This document shows positions 46,861 to 54,830 of a stretch of DNA of 64,000 bases, piece after piece. Position numbers and translations under genes: made by a program. Each line of letters starts with the position of its first letter. The first letter of the stretch is position 1. The notes under the pieces are model-generated. The model was given only the letters and a program-made list of their open reading frames with translations, was not told the origin of the DNA and did no database searches. The stretch lies in assembly GCF_022095615.2 (NCBI RefSeq), contig NZ_CP155559.1, forward strand, positions 2,539,501 through 2,603,500, read 5' to 3'. The stretch comes from Bacillus thuringiensis. GTDB taxonomy: Bacteria; Bacillota; Bacilli; Bacillales; Bacillaceae_G.

Positions 46861-47472
46861 TTGAAAAATAGTACTCTTTCAACAAGAAAACACCGCTCCT
46901 TAGAAACTAAGAAGAAACTATTACACGCTGGTTACACGATTTTTATACATAACGGATTTCAAAAAACGACAATTACACAAATTATTAAACACGCAGAAAC
47001 TGGTTATGGAACGGCATATGTATACTTTAAAAACAAAGATGATCTCCTCATTGTTTTAATGGAAGATGTCATGATTCAATTTTATGATATTGCTGAGCGC
47101 TCCTTTTCGCCTCAAACGAAAGAAGAAGCACGTATAATGATTCAAAATCAAGTTAGAGCATTCCTACAATTAGCAGAGAAAGAACGAGCTATATTGCAAG
47201 TTGTACAAGAAGCAATTGGATTATCAAAAGAGATACGTCAAAAATGGAATGAGATACGGGAACGCTTTATAAACAATATTACGCAAGATATTACATACTC
47301 TCAAGAAAATGGATTAGCACAGCCTGAATTGAATGAAGAAATTGTAGCGCGTGCTTGGTTCGCGATGAATGAGATGTTTCTTTGGACGATTGTGAAAAAT
47401 AATAATAATTTAGAGTTAGAAGAAATAGTACATACATTGACCGAAATGTATACGACGGGATTATATAAATAG
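46861..47472 (+). CDS. TetR/AcrR-family regulator
   Basis: A 203-residue repressor-like protein. The N-terminal helix-turn-helix (about 12-58) reads TKKKLLHAGYTIFIHNGFQKTTITQIIKHAETGYGTAYVYFKNKDDLL. The C-terminal domain is helical. TTG start at 46861 after AAAGAGGTG. It is divergent from kynUBA and probably controls it; the ligand may be a kynurenine-pathway compound, which is inference. Confidence 0.88.
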   Translation: MKNSTLSTRKHRSLETKKKLLHAGYTIFIHNGFQKTTITQIIKHAETGYGTAYVYFKNKDDLLIVLMEDVMIQFYDIAERSFSPQTKEEARIMIQNQVRAFLQLAEKERAILQVVQEAIGLSKEIRQKWNEIRERFINNITQDITYSQENGLAQPELNEEIVARAWFAMNEMFLWTIVKNNNNLELEEIVHTLTEMYTTGLYK

Positions 47473-47499
47473 CACACCTTCAATAAATAAGGTGTGCTA
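47471..47499 (+). terminator. Terminator of the TetR gene
   Basis: AGCACACCTT pairs with AAGGTGTGCT, then ATTTT; it overlaps the stop codon. Confidence 0.88.
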
Positions 47500-47511
47500 T
47501 TTTACATCTAT

Positions 47512-48011
47512 AAAAATATTTTATCTGGGTACGGTAACGCTAGTGGTGGCTTTTCAGATAAAGAGAAATATTGTAGTTTTAAAGATTCACCATCTATCAA
47601 TTTTAGATCGCCGCTTATCCACTTCATGAATCATTTCAAGTAAGTAATGTAAGAGAAACTTTTACTTATGAAGTCTCAAATAATAGTATTGAAATTACTA
47701 GAGATCCAGGTCCAGCAAAAATTCTAAATACAGAGCCAATACATTTATTAAGTATGAAAAAACTCATTACTAATTCTAATGATTGGCGTACATCTCCTGT
47801 ATTAAAGAAAATTCAAATCTTCGGTTATATCGATGGCATTCCAACTTCTATTCATGATAATGTTTTAAAACGATATTTCCAAGGTAAGAAAAGAGAACGT
47901 AACCTTACCTCTTCTGAACTTGCTTATTGGATGACAGAAAGATTTTGTATTGATAGAAAGATGTACCAAACAGCTATTACAATTTTTAATGAGCGAACTT
48001 CAAAAAAATAA
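47512..48011 (+). pseudogene. Frameshifted remnant of an unknown gene
   Basis: One frame reads ILSGYGNASGGFSDKEKYCSFKDSPSINF from about 47518; after about 47610 the coding continues in another frame as AAYPLHESFQVSNVRETFTYEVSNNSIEITRDP and on to the stop at 48011. No start or RBS is present for the first part, so the 5' end is lost and one frameshift has occurred. An ATG at 47754 opens the last 85 codons but lacks a Shine-Dalgarno. The family is not recognised. Confidence 0.55.
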
Positions 48012-48046
48012 CCTGTTACTCAACATATTAAGTAACAGGTTATTTT
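48008..48046. terminator. Bidirectional terminator hairpin
   Basis: AATAACCTGTTACT pairs with AGTAACAGGTTATT between the remnant and the minus-strand gene at 48040. Confidence 0.85.
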
Positions 48047-48279
48047 AAATATTTTATTACCGATACAATGATACAAATTAGCGATGTAAGTAAAAGCAAT
48101 AGTCCCATATTCTTATTCTCTTTTTCATCTTTCTTAATGTTTTGTATCCCCATACCAGCAAGCATAAAGTCTAATAATAATTGCAAAATAAGCATACTTT
48201 GCTTCGAATCATCATTCCAACTGTAAATAGAATAGCCCATTACAATAATAGCGAGTATGAATGTGGTAATTCTAATCAT
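48040..48279 (-). CDS. Small membrane protein, unknown
   Basis: A 79-residue protein with three hydrophobic segments (about 2-18, 31-43 and 60-75) and a Lys/Glu-rich loop KKDEKENKN. ATG 48279 follows a GGGGG-type RBS. It lies downstream of the DUF3977 gene, 15 bases away, and is likely co-transcribed. Confidence 0.7.
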   Translation of the reverse strand: MIRITTFILAIIVMGYSIYSWNDDSKQSMLILQLLLDFMLAGMGIQNIKKDEKENKNMGLLLLLTSLICIIVSVIKYLK

Positions 48280-48294
48280 AAAAACACCCCCTAT

Positions 48295-48546
48295 TTAATT
48301 CAATTGTTTTAACCTACTTACAATTCCAACAATAAACTTATACTCAGCTCTACTTTTCCTTACTTTTTTAAAGCCTTCTTTCGTATCAAAAATTAAACAC
48401 GTTTTCCGAAACCACATTCGTACATATAAAGACTCAAAATAAATAGGTTTTATAATTCCTCTTTCTTCAAATTCAGTTCCATCTTTATTTTCGGTTTCTG
48501 TTCGAACAAACCACTTATTTCCGATGCCAATTTCAATATACTTCAC
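48295..48546 (-). CDS. DUF3977 protein
   Basis: An 83-residue protein whose start MKYIEIGIGNKWFVRTETENKDGTEFEERGII is the DUF3977 signature. It is probably a small beta-rich cytosolic protein of unknown role. RBS GGAAGGAGG is excellent. It forms a two-gene unit with the small membrane protein. Confidence 0.85.
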   Translation of the reverse strand: MKYIEIGIGNKWFVRTETENKDGTEFEERGIIKPIYFESLYVRMWFRKTCLIFDTKEGFKKVRKSRAEYKFIVGIVSRLKQLN

Positions 48547-48635
48547 ATAAGTCCTCCTTCCGGAAATTAATTTCTAACTATTCTATTATTTCCCCGGTAA
48601 GCGCATATTCCGACAGAACATGAGCCCACAAAGAA

Positions 48636-48660
48636 AAAGTAGATTACAAAAATCTACTTT
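48636..48660 (-). terminator. Terminator of acoR
   Basis: AAAGTAGATT pairs with AATCTACTTT around a 5-base loop, with TTTTTC following on the minus strand. Confidence 0.82.
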
Positions 48661-50509
48661 ATAGCTTATATTTTTGCATTCGTTTATAAAATGTACTTCG
48701 AGGTACATCTAAAAGTTTTGCAGCTAACGAAACATTTCCATTCGTCTTTTCTAGCGCTTCAATCATACTATCACGCTGTATTTTTTCACGGAAATTTAAT
48801 GTATGCTCCGTTTTGTTTTCTACTTGCAATGCAAGTTGCTGTTGATTTCCCATCATAGTTTGTAATAAAAAAGAGATTTGTTTTTCGCATATTTCCCGTC
48901 CTTGCGACAAAATGTAAATACGTTCTAATACATTTAATAATTCCCGAATATTTCCGGGCCATGCATGTTGTGAAAATTGATTACAAATGCTCTTTGGAAA
49001 TACAACATTCCAATCTTTTTGTTCACAAAAATGTTGTATGAAGTACGGAATATCCTCTTTTCTTTCCATTAACGATGGAACATATAGCGGATAAACATGT
49101 AAACGATAATATAAATCTTGACGGAAATTCCCTTCTTCTACTAATCGCAGTAAATCTTTATGTGTCGCAGTAATAATACGAATATTTACTGGTACCTCTT
49201 TTGAACTGCCAATTGGAGTTACTGTTCGCTCTTGTAAAACACGCAATAATGCTACTTGCATCTTTGGCGGCACTTCACCAATTTCATCTAAAAATATTGT
49301 TCCTCCGTCTGCTTGTTCGAATTTCCCTTTATACCCTTGGCGCCGCGCACCTGTAAACGCACCTTCAGCATAACCGAATAATTCACTTTCCATTAATTCT
49401 TTTGGTAATGAACCGCAGTTAACAGCTATAAAAGGGCCATTTTTTCTTGGACTATTTTCATGAATCGCTCTCGCAACATATTCTTTCCCTACACCTGTTT
49501 CACCACAAACATATACACTAGCATCAGTTGGTGATACAAGCTTAATTTCTTCTAAAGTATGTTGAAATGCACTGCTCGTCCCAATAACTCCAGGGAAAGT
49601 AATTCCGTTTATAAATGAGGAAGTATAGAGTGCATTTTCTTGTTTATTTTCCTTTAAATAAATACATTTCCCAATCATTCTGTTATTACTGTATACTGGT
49701 ACTTCTAACTTAGATTTCAATCCATTGTGCATTAAATCTTCAAGTTTCATTCGTGACCAATTACATACTCGTTCACGAATTCTCTTGCTCGCAGAAACGA
49801 TAATATCACGATGATTACAAATAACAACTTGTTCATCACTGTCAATTACATCTAAAAAACGATGGATTAAATGAAGTTCATTTTGATGCACTCGAATACT
49901 ACATTCACGTTCAATCGCATGTGCAATCGAAGTTACCATCCCGAGCATATATGGATGAGAAAACTCAATCGGACAGGAGAAATCTAGAACCCCTATTAAT
50001 TTCCCATCATCATTATGAATGGGAGCGGCCGCACAACTCCAGCTATGAGATGCGACAGAATAATGCTCTGTACCACTTATCATAATAGCCTCTTCAATCT
50101 GTAACGCGGTTCCTATCGCATTTGTACCAACAGCTGCTTCCGTCCATTTCACACCTTCAATGAAGTTAATATGTTTCGCTCGTTTTAACGTTTGTTGATT
50201 TCCACTTAGCGATAGAACGTAACCGTCTGGATCAATTAATAATGCCATCATTTGCAGTTCGTCAATAGTTTTCCTCATATTTTGTAATTGAGGTATTGCT
50301 ATATCAAGGAAGATTTCACTCTTTTTCTTTTGATCGTGAAAAATATTAGAAGACAAAATTTTCTGACCTTTATTCATATGAGGGTTCACATTTGCTTGTT
50401 TACATCGATGCCATGACTCTGAAATTCTTTCGTTTATACGGTTCGAATCAAGGACACCTTCATCAACAAACTTTTTCCATGTATGTAAGTAAAACGGTGA
50501 AGCTAACAT
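48659..50509 (-). CDS. acoR: Sigma-54-dependent activator of acetoin catabolism (AcoR)
   Basis: A 616-residue enhancer-binding protein. An N-terminal GAF-type sensor region (about 60-200, IDPDGYVLSLSGNQQTLKRAKHINFIEGVKWTEAAVGTNAIGTAL) is followed by a sigma-54 AAA+ domain with Walker A GETGVGKEYV, ESELFGYAEGAFTGARRQG (the GAFTGA loop intact) and Walker B FLDEIGE, and a Fis-type helix-turn-helix NVSLAAKLLDVPRSTFYKRM. Its probable target is the acoA promoter at 59545. Unlike B. subtilis, it is separated from acoL by about 4.3 kb of other genes. A cre-like box upstream suggests glucose repression. Confidence 0.92.
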   Translation of the reverse strand: MLASPFYLHTWKKFVDEGVLDSNRINERISESWHRCKQANVNPHMNKGQKILSSNIFHDQKKKSEIFLDIAIPQLQNMRKTIDELQMMALLIDPDGYVLSLSGNQQTLKRAKHINFIEGVKWTEAAVGTNAIGTALQIEEAIMISGTEHYSVASHSWSCAAAPIHNDDGKLIGVLDFSCPIEFSHPYMLGMVTSIAHAIERECSIRVHQNELHLIHRFLDVIDSDEQVVICNHRDIIVSASKRIRERVCNWSRMKLEDLMHNGLKSKLEVPVYSNNRMIGKCIYLKENKQENALYTSSFINGITFPGVIGTSSAFQHTLEEIKLVSPTDASVYVCGETGVGKEYVARAIHENSPRKNGPFIAVNCGSLPKELMESELFGYAEGAFTGARRQGYKGKFEQADGGTIFLDEIGEVPPKMQVALLRVLQERTVTPIGSSKEVPVNIRIITATHKDLLRLVEEGNFRQDLYYRLHVYPLYVPSLMERKEDIPYFIQHFCEQKDWNVVFPKSICNQFSQHAWPGNIRELLNVLERIYILSQGREICEKQISFLLQTMMGNQQQLALQVENKTEHTLNFREKIQRDSMIEALEKTNGNVSLAAKLLDVPRSTFYKRMQKYKL

Positions 50510-50573
50510 CGTATCATCTCCCTATTCATTGTTTTGGAGATCTGTAAAAACATACTTTTATTATAAAACTGAA

Positions 50574-50587
50574 TAAAAGCGTTTTCA
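50574..50587 (-). promoter_or_regulatory. Candidate CcpA (cre) box upstream of acoR
   Basis: On the minus strand TGAAAACGCTTTTA matches the cre consensus at all but the last-but-one defined base, about 65 bases before the acoR start. CcpA control of acoR is known in B. subtilis. Confidence 0.55.
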
Positions 50588-50632
50588 ACAAAACTAGAAA
50601 GACGACACAAATATGTTAATAATTAGAATATA

Positions 50633-50806
50633 TTAATGAACTTCTTTATTCTTTTTTAGTAGAACTATATTTTGTATAATGGACGCAAAGAAAATACATA
50701 ACCAAAACCACTTTTGTGGAGTGCCGTTTATAAAGAAAACTGTCACCGCTATTGCAAATAAAATGGTAGACGCTAAACTAAAATATAATTTTGTTTTAAT
50801 TCTCAT
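50633..50806 (-). CDS. Small 57-residue membrane protein
   Basis: Starts with ATG 50806 after GAGGAG and reads MRIKTKLYFSLASTILF, with two hydrophobic segments separated by NGTPQKWFW, and ends in KKNKEVH. It begins 17 bases past the NIPSNAP-like gene, on the same strand. It has the composition and RBS of a true gene. Unknown function. Confidence 0.6.
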   Translation of the reverse strand: MRIKTKLYFSLASTILFAIAVTVFFINGTPQKWFWLCIFFASIIQNIVLLKKNKEVH

Positions 50807-50823
50807 AATCTCTCACTCCTCTA

Positions 50824-51162
50824 TCACTTTACAGTACATACTAACTCTTCATTTTTTAACTCTACTATGTACTTCTGTAAAACATATTCTTTCCCGCCAT
50901 GTTTTTCATACCAATCCTGTATTCTTTTAACATGCATCTCGTCACTTCTAATTTTTGATTCAATTTCTTTATACTGTTCATAACTATCATATTCCCATAT
51001 TGCGAATATTTCTGTTGTACCATCATTATTATCTTTCATCCAGCGTCCTATTAGTCTGGAACCATGCTTTAACTGATTAGGTAAGTTCGTGTTAGTAAAA
51101 TGCTCATTAAATATTTCTACAAATTTATTCTCTACTATATAGTACTTTCTTCTGTAAAACAT
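50824..51162 (-). CDS. NIPSNAP-family protein
   Basis: A 112-residue protein of the NIPSNAP/dimeric alpha-beta barrel type: MFYRRKYYIVENKFVEIFNEHFTNTNLPNQLKHGSRLIGRWM, FAIWEYDSYEQYKEIE and a C-terminal helical tail. Members are small cytosolic dimers, often of unknown substrate. RBS AGAGGTG. It lies after GNAT and DeoR genes on the same strand. Confidence 0.82.
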   Translation of the reverse strand: MFYRRKYYIVENKFVEIFNEHFTNTNLPNQLKHGSRLIGRWMKDNNDGTTEIFAIWEYDSYEQYKEIESKIRSDEMHVKRIQDWYEKHGGKEYVLQKYIVELKNEELVCTVK

Positions 51163-51231
51163 TCCACTACACCTCTTTTATGAAATGTATGAATAAATCT
51201 TCCCATTACTACCGTATTATAATACTTCCCA

Positions 51232-51729
51232 TCACAGCCTTTTATCATTTTTCAAAACACCTTCTACTTCAAAACCTAATCTTTTATAAAGTTGAATGGC
51301 TTTTTCGTTTGTCCCTAACACTTGTAATGATATCTTTTTTACTTCATTTTCATCAGCCCACTGAATACATTGTTGCAAAAGACTCTTGCCCATTCCATAT
51401 CCCCAAAACTCTCTTAAAATACAAACGCCAAACTCTACTTTATGGGATAATCTTTTCAAATTTGACCCTTCACATCTTGAAAATCCAACGATTCGATTGT
51501 GCACTTCTGCAACTAAAAACAGATTCTTTGTCTCTTCACTATCTGTTTTTATTATTTTTTGAAACCCTATCTTATCTATAAATCCCTCTCCAGCTTCTCT
51601 ATCCATATTTTCAGTTTCGCCATCGATCTGAACTCTAATCTTCGATAATTGCTCAGCATCCGTTTCAGCTGCAGAACGAATTGTATAAGCTAATCCATTT
51701 ATATGAAACTCTTGTCCTTTTATAATCAT
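51232..51729 (-). CDS. GNAT-family N-acetyltransferase
   Basis: A 165-residue acetyltransferase with FGVCILREFWGYGMGKSLLQQCIQWA (acetyl-CoA loop) and NEKAIQLYKRLGFEVEGVLKNDKR at the C-terminus, as in ribosomal-protein or spermidine acetyltransferases. It starts 12 bases after the DeoR gene stop, so the two are likely one operon. Confidence 0.85.
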   Translation of the reverse strand: MIIKGQEFHINGLAYTIRSAAETDAEQLSKIRVQIDGETENMDREAGEGFIDKIGFQKIIKTDSEETKNLFLVAEVHNRIVGFSRCEGSNLKRLSHKVEFGVCILREFWGYGMGKSLLQQCIQWADENEVKKISLQVLGTNEKAIQLYKRLGFEVEGVLKNDKRL

Positions 51730-51741
51730 TTCAAACTCCTT

Positions 51742-52512
51742 TTAAATGCAGTCTATTGATGCGATTACAATTTCTTTACCTTGTTTCTCAAATTCTTGAA
51801 TCGTTTCTTTACTAGCCTCTTCATCTGTTATTATAAGATCAATTTCTCTCAGTGACTCTCCTTTTATAAAGCAGTCTATTCCGAGTTTAGTATGAGGCGC
51901 TAAACAAATGTTTCTTCTAGCAATCTTACTTACTGTTTTACTAAAATAAGCAACTTCCGGCGTTGCAGTACTTATACCATTCAATGAAATGCCGCCACTT
52001 GTAGAAAAATACAGATCAATTGAGAATTGACTTATCAATTCTGAGGCAAGTGTATCTGTCATATTTCCTGATGGTTTCACCTTTCCTCCAATTAAATACG
52101 TATCAATATTCTTATATTCCCGTAACGTACTAGCAATTTCTATAGAATTTGTAACAACTGTAAATGATGTTTCAGGTAAATACTTTAACATCGTATAATG
52201 AATAGATGCCCCGCCAATAAAAACGGAATCTCCTTCTTGTATGAATGATGCAGCAACTTTCGCAATCGCTCCTTCATCTAGTGAACTATCACGATAACGT
52301 TTTGATGGTTCGGCAGCTAAATTCCTTACTCTAGCAAGTTCGATTGCACCTCCATGTGTTCTTTTTAACAAGCCATCCTTCTCCATAATAGACAAATCTC
52401 TTCTTATAGAATCAATAGACATATCGAAACTTTCCGCAAGATCTTTAGCAATTACCCTTCCATCTTTCTTAAGTAACTCTAAAATTTTCTCTCTACGCTC
52501 TTCAGTAAACAT
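51742..52512 (-). CDS. DeoR-family transcriptional regulator
   Basis: A 256-residue sugar-type repressor. Winged helix at 1-55 (FTEERREKILELLKKDGRVIAKDLAESFDMSIDSIRRDLSIMEKDGLLKRTHGG) and a C-terminal phosphosugar-binding fold (about 75-235). ATG 52512 follows GGTGGTG at 7 bases. No sugar operon is beside it, so the effector and targets are unclear. Confidence 0.88.
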   Translation of the reverse strand: MFTEERREKILELLKKDGRVIAKDLAESFDMSIDSIRRDLSIMEKDGLLKRTHGGAIELARVRNLAAEPSKRYRDSSLDEGAIAKVAASFIQEGDSVFIGGASIHYTMLKYLPETSFTVVTNSIEIASTLREYKNIDTYLIGGKVKPSGNMTDTLASELISQFSIDLYFSTSGGISLNGISTATPEVAYFSKTVSKIARRNICLAPHTKLGIDCFIKGESLREIDLIITDEEASKETIQEFEKQGKEIVIASIDCI

Positions 52513-52763
52513 GTTCACACCACCGTTATTGAAGATTCAAAAAATTAATCTGTATTTTTATTATATGCATGCTTTTTCTGTTTTACAATATTTTCAATTC
52601 TTATTCTTTCAGCTTTGTACAGGTTTTCTCCTTCTTTCTATCCCATTACATTCAACACCGAATAAATATATATTTGTATATTCTATTAAAATACTTTCAT
52701 TTACCTCCTTGTTGTTGTAAAATTATTCCTATGTTTTACTTTTTAACACAGAAAGGAATTACT

Positions 52764-53255
52764 ATGAAATCTATAATTAAAGTAACTTGTACAGCATTAT
52801 TATTTACAGGGCTGATGGCAGGATGTAATGGGAATACTGCACCAAAACAAGAAAAGAGCGCTCTTGAAAAGAATGCAATGCACTATGGGGAAATATTTAA
52901 AAACGAATACTATAGAGCAACTGTTGAAAATGCTAAATTCGAAAAAATAGACAAAGAGTGGCGCCTCACAGCTCGCGTTACTATAAATAACGCTCGTGTT
53001 GACGGACAAACGATAGATCTTTCAGAAATAAAATATTTCATAAAAGATGACAAAACGGGTGAAAAATACGAAGGTGAAGTTATACAAAATGAAAATGCTA
53101 AAAAGGTTCCATCTGAATTCTCTTTAACTACCGACATTGAATTTAATATGAAAACTTCACCAAAAGATTTAAATAATATGTATTTATATATAGATAGCAA
53201 AGCTGCGCCGTTAACAGATACATATTGGAAACTTGATAATTTAGCATCTAAATAA
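52764..53255 (+). CDS. DUF5067-type lipoprotein
   Basis: A 163-residue lipoprotein with lipobox LMAGC, a short linker, and a beta-sandwich domain (EIFKNEYYRATVENAKFEKIDKEWRLTARVTINN...) like DUF5067/DUF4352 domains. RBS AGAAAGGAA precedes ATG 52764; a longer frame from 52569 lacks one and would hide the signal peptide. Function unknown; surface-exposed. Confidence 0.8.
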   Translation: MKSIIKVTCTALLFTGLMAGCNGNTAPKQEKSALEKNAMHYGEIFKNEYYRATVENAKFEKIDKEWRLTARVTINNARVDGQTIDLSEIKYFIKDDKTGEKYEGEVIQNENAKKVPSEFSLTTDIEFNMKTSPKDLNNMYLYIDSKAAPLTDTYWKLDNLASK

Positions 53256-53283
53256 AAAACAGTCATATAAGACTGTTTTTTAT
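53253..53283. terminator. Terminator of the lipoprotein gene
   Basis: AAAAAACAGTC pairs with GACTGTTTTTT. Confidence 0.85.
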
Positions 53284-53303
53284 TTATAAAGTTATAAAGT
53301 TTA

Positions 53304-53930
53304 CTAGTTACTTTTCTCAAGAAATACATCTTTTGCACAAATCGTCACTTCTTCAAATGGGCAATCAAATAAAACACCCAATTCAAAACCTTCATTAGTA
53401 AGATCTATTTCATGACATAACCACCAAGCACCTTCAAAATTTTCTGGGATAGAACATTTCGAAACTCCTGTAAAAGTTACTTGAAGTTTATCAAATCCAC
53501 TAAAAGTACCACTGCAATCTAAAGTTATAATTAGCGTATCTTTTGATCTTCTCTCTACTGATTCGACTACACTGTCATGTAGTGAGTATTCATGTAACTG
53601 AATAACATGTGTTGGGAGTTTTTTCTTAATCGAATGGAAGTGCTCTAAGTAGAATCGTTCTAAATGAGCCCTTCTTTTCTCACAATCCTCTATCCATTCT
53701 TTCATAAGCTTTTTCAATTCACTAGAAGGATATTCTGAATTAATTGTGGTGCTATGAATAAATGGATGTATGGATTCAGGAAGGAATTTTAATAAATCTG
53801 TTTTCCTTTCCTTTATTTCATCTATTAAACTTTGTATATCCATTTCTAACCATTCTTTTATAGACTCTATAAAACTTACAAATTCTATAATTTGTATTTC
53901 TTTATACCAATCTTTATTGAAATACTTCAA
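53304..53930 (-). CDS. DUF4085 family protein
   Basis: A 208-residue cytosolic protein of DUF4085: MKYFNKDWYKEIQ start, helical first half, then a beta-rich part containing LHEYSLHDSVVESVERRSKDTLIITLDCSGTFSGFDKLQVTFTGVSKC. Typical of small Bacillus proteins of unknown function, sometimes linked to polymorphic-toxin immunity; no toxin is nearby. RBS AAGGAGG on the minus strand overlaps the upstream region. Confidence 0.82.
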   Translation of the reverse strand: MKYFNKDWYKEIQIIEFVSFIESIKEWLEMDIQSLIDEIKERKTDLLKFLPESIHPFIHSTTINSEYPSSELKKLMKEWIEDCEKRRAHLERFYLEHFHSIKKKLPTHVIQLHEYSLHDSVVESVERRSKDTLIITLDCSGTFSGFDKLQVTFTGVSKCSIPENFEGAWWLCHEIDLTNEGFELGVLFDCPFEEVTICAKDVFLEKSN

Positions 53931-54029
53931 TGGCTTTCCTCCTAAAACATTTTAACATCCAGCAAAAGCGATATATCTATTTATTATATCATTCCAATAA
54001 CTATTTTTTCTAAAGAAAAAATGCAAAAC

Positions 54030-54074
54030 TGTAAATATTCCGCCTTTTATTTCTAAAACTTCAGAATATTTACA
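54030..54074. promoter_or_regulatory. Long inverted repeat between DUF4085 and the crystallin-like gene
   Basis: TGTAAATATTC and GAATATTTACA are perfect 11-base arms around a 23-base spacer, about 80 bases before the secreted protein start. It may be a paired operator of a dimeric regulator. Confidence 0.5.
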
Positions 54075-54151
54075 ATAATGAGTAATTAGAATACATTTTA
54101 CTAGTACAAAGATTCACCTGTACAAAAATCTAAACAAAAAGGGATGGTTAT

Positions 54152-54748
54152 ATGTTGAAGAAATTAGTAGCAGGTACATTAGTAGCGGGATTTGCATTAA
54201 CTGGAGGACTAGGAGTAGCAAGTGCTGAAGAAAAAGGTAACACAATTAAGTCTTTTGATTATTTAAAAGTGGATGAACAGAATGTTAATTCATTTACAAA
54301 ATTAAGTGATCAGGATAAGAAAGACATCCAAATTACTATGGTATTACCAGAGCAAAATGAAAATGGAGATTGGCTAGCTTATGGTTTTACTAGCCGTGAT
54401 ACATTAGATGCTTATATTGAAAAGGATAAAAAAGTAATTAAAAATAAAATTAATCCTTTAGGTAGCGGCGCTGGTAGTACTGATTTTTATGAACATAAAG
54501 ATAAAGGTGGTCAATATATTTACTGGAGTAGCGGTTTTAAAAATTTACCATCTAGCTGGAACGACAGAATTTCCTCTGTAAGTACAGCATCACCTTCTGC
54601 AAGTTATTCGACGACACTTTGGGAGCATACTTCTACACAAGGATATGGAAAAGGTGTTGTATTTAAACACGCTGATTGGTACGGTAAAACTGCTAATTTA
54701 GCTGCTGATTGGAACGATATTACTTCAGCGATTGACGTAAAAAAATAA
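54152..54748 (+). CDS. Secreted protein with a beta/gamma-crystallin-like domain
   Basis: A 198-residue exported protein: signal peptide (about 1-25, ending VASAEE), a spacer of about 80 residues, then two Greek-key-like motifs, FYEHKDKGGQYIYWSSGF...WNDRISSV and LWEHTSTQGYGKGVVF...WNDITSAI. NDRISS fits the calcium site consensus (N/D)(N/D)xx(S/T)S, and NDITSA nearly so. It is probably an extracellular calcium-binding or inhibitor-like protein. RBS AAAGGGATGG precedes ATG 54152. The family call is by pattern, not by alignment. Confidence 0.7.
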   Translation: MLKKLVAGTLVAGFALTGGLGVASAEEKGNTIKSFDYLKVDEQNVNSFTKLSDQDKKDIQITMVLPEQNENGDWLAYGFTSRDTLDAYIEKDKKVIKNKINPLGSGAGSTDFYEHKDKGGQYIYWSSGFKNLPSSWNDRISSVSTASPSASYSTTLWEHTSTQGYGKGVVFKHADWYGKTANLAADWNDITSAIDVKK

Positions 54749-54780
54749 TAGGATATTCAATTTCTTCTGTAAAAATTCAA

Positions 54781-54817
54781 ACCACTATTCTCTCATTCAT
54801 TTAGAGAATAGTGGTTT
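54781..54817. terminator. Bidirectional terminator
   Basis: ACCACTATTCTCT pairs with AGAGAATAGTGGT between convergent genes, also ending the aco operon. Confidence 0.9.
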
Positions 54818-54830
54818 ATTATAATTCCAT

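Noticed and set aside
50679..50930. Plus-strand frame of 83 codons
   Set aside because: It overlaps a minus-strand gene pair that has proper RBSs and shows no coding pattern itself.
52569..52763. N-terminal extension of the DUF5067 lipoprotein
   Set aside because: It would bury the signal peptide and lacks an RBS; ATG 52764 has one.
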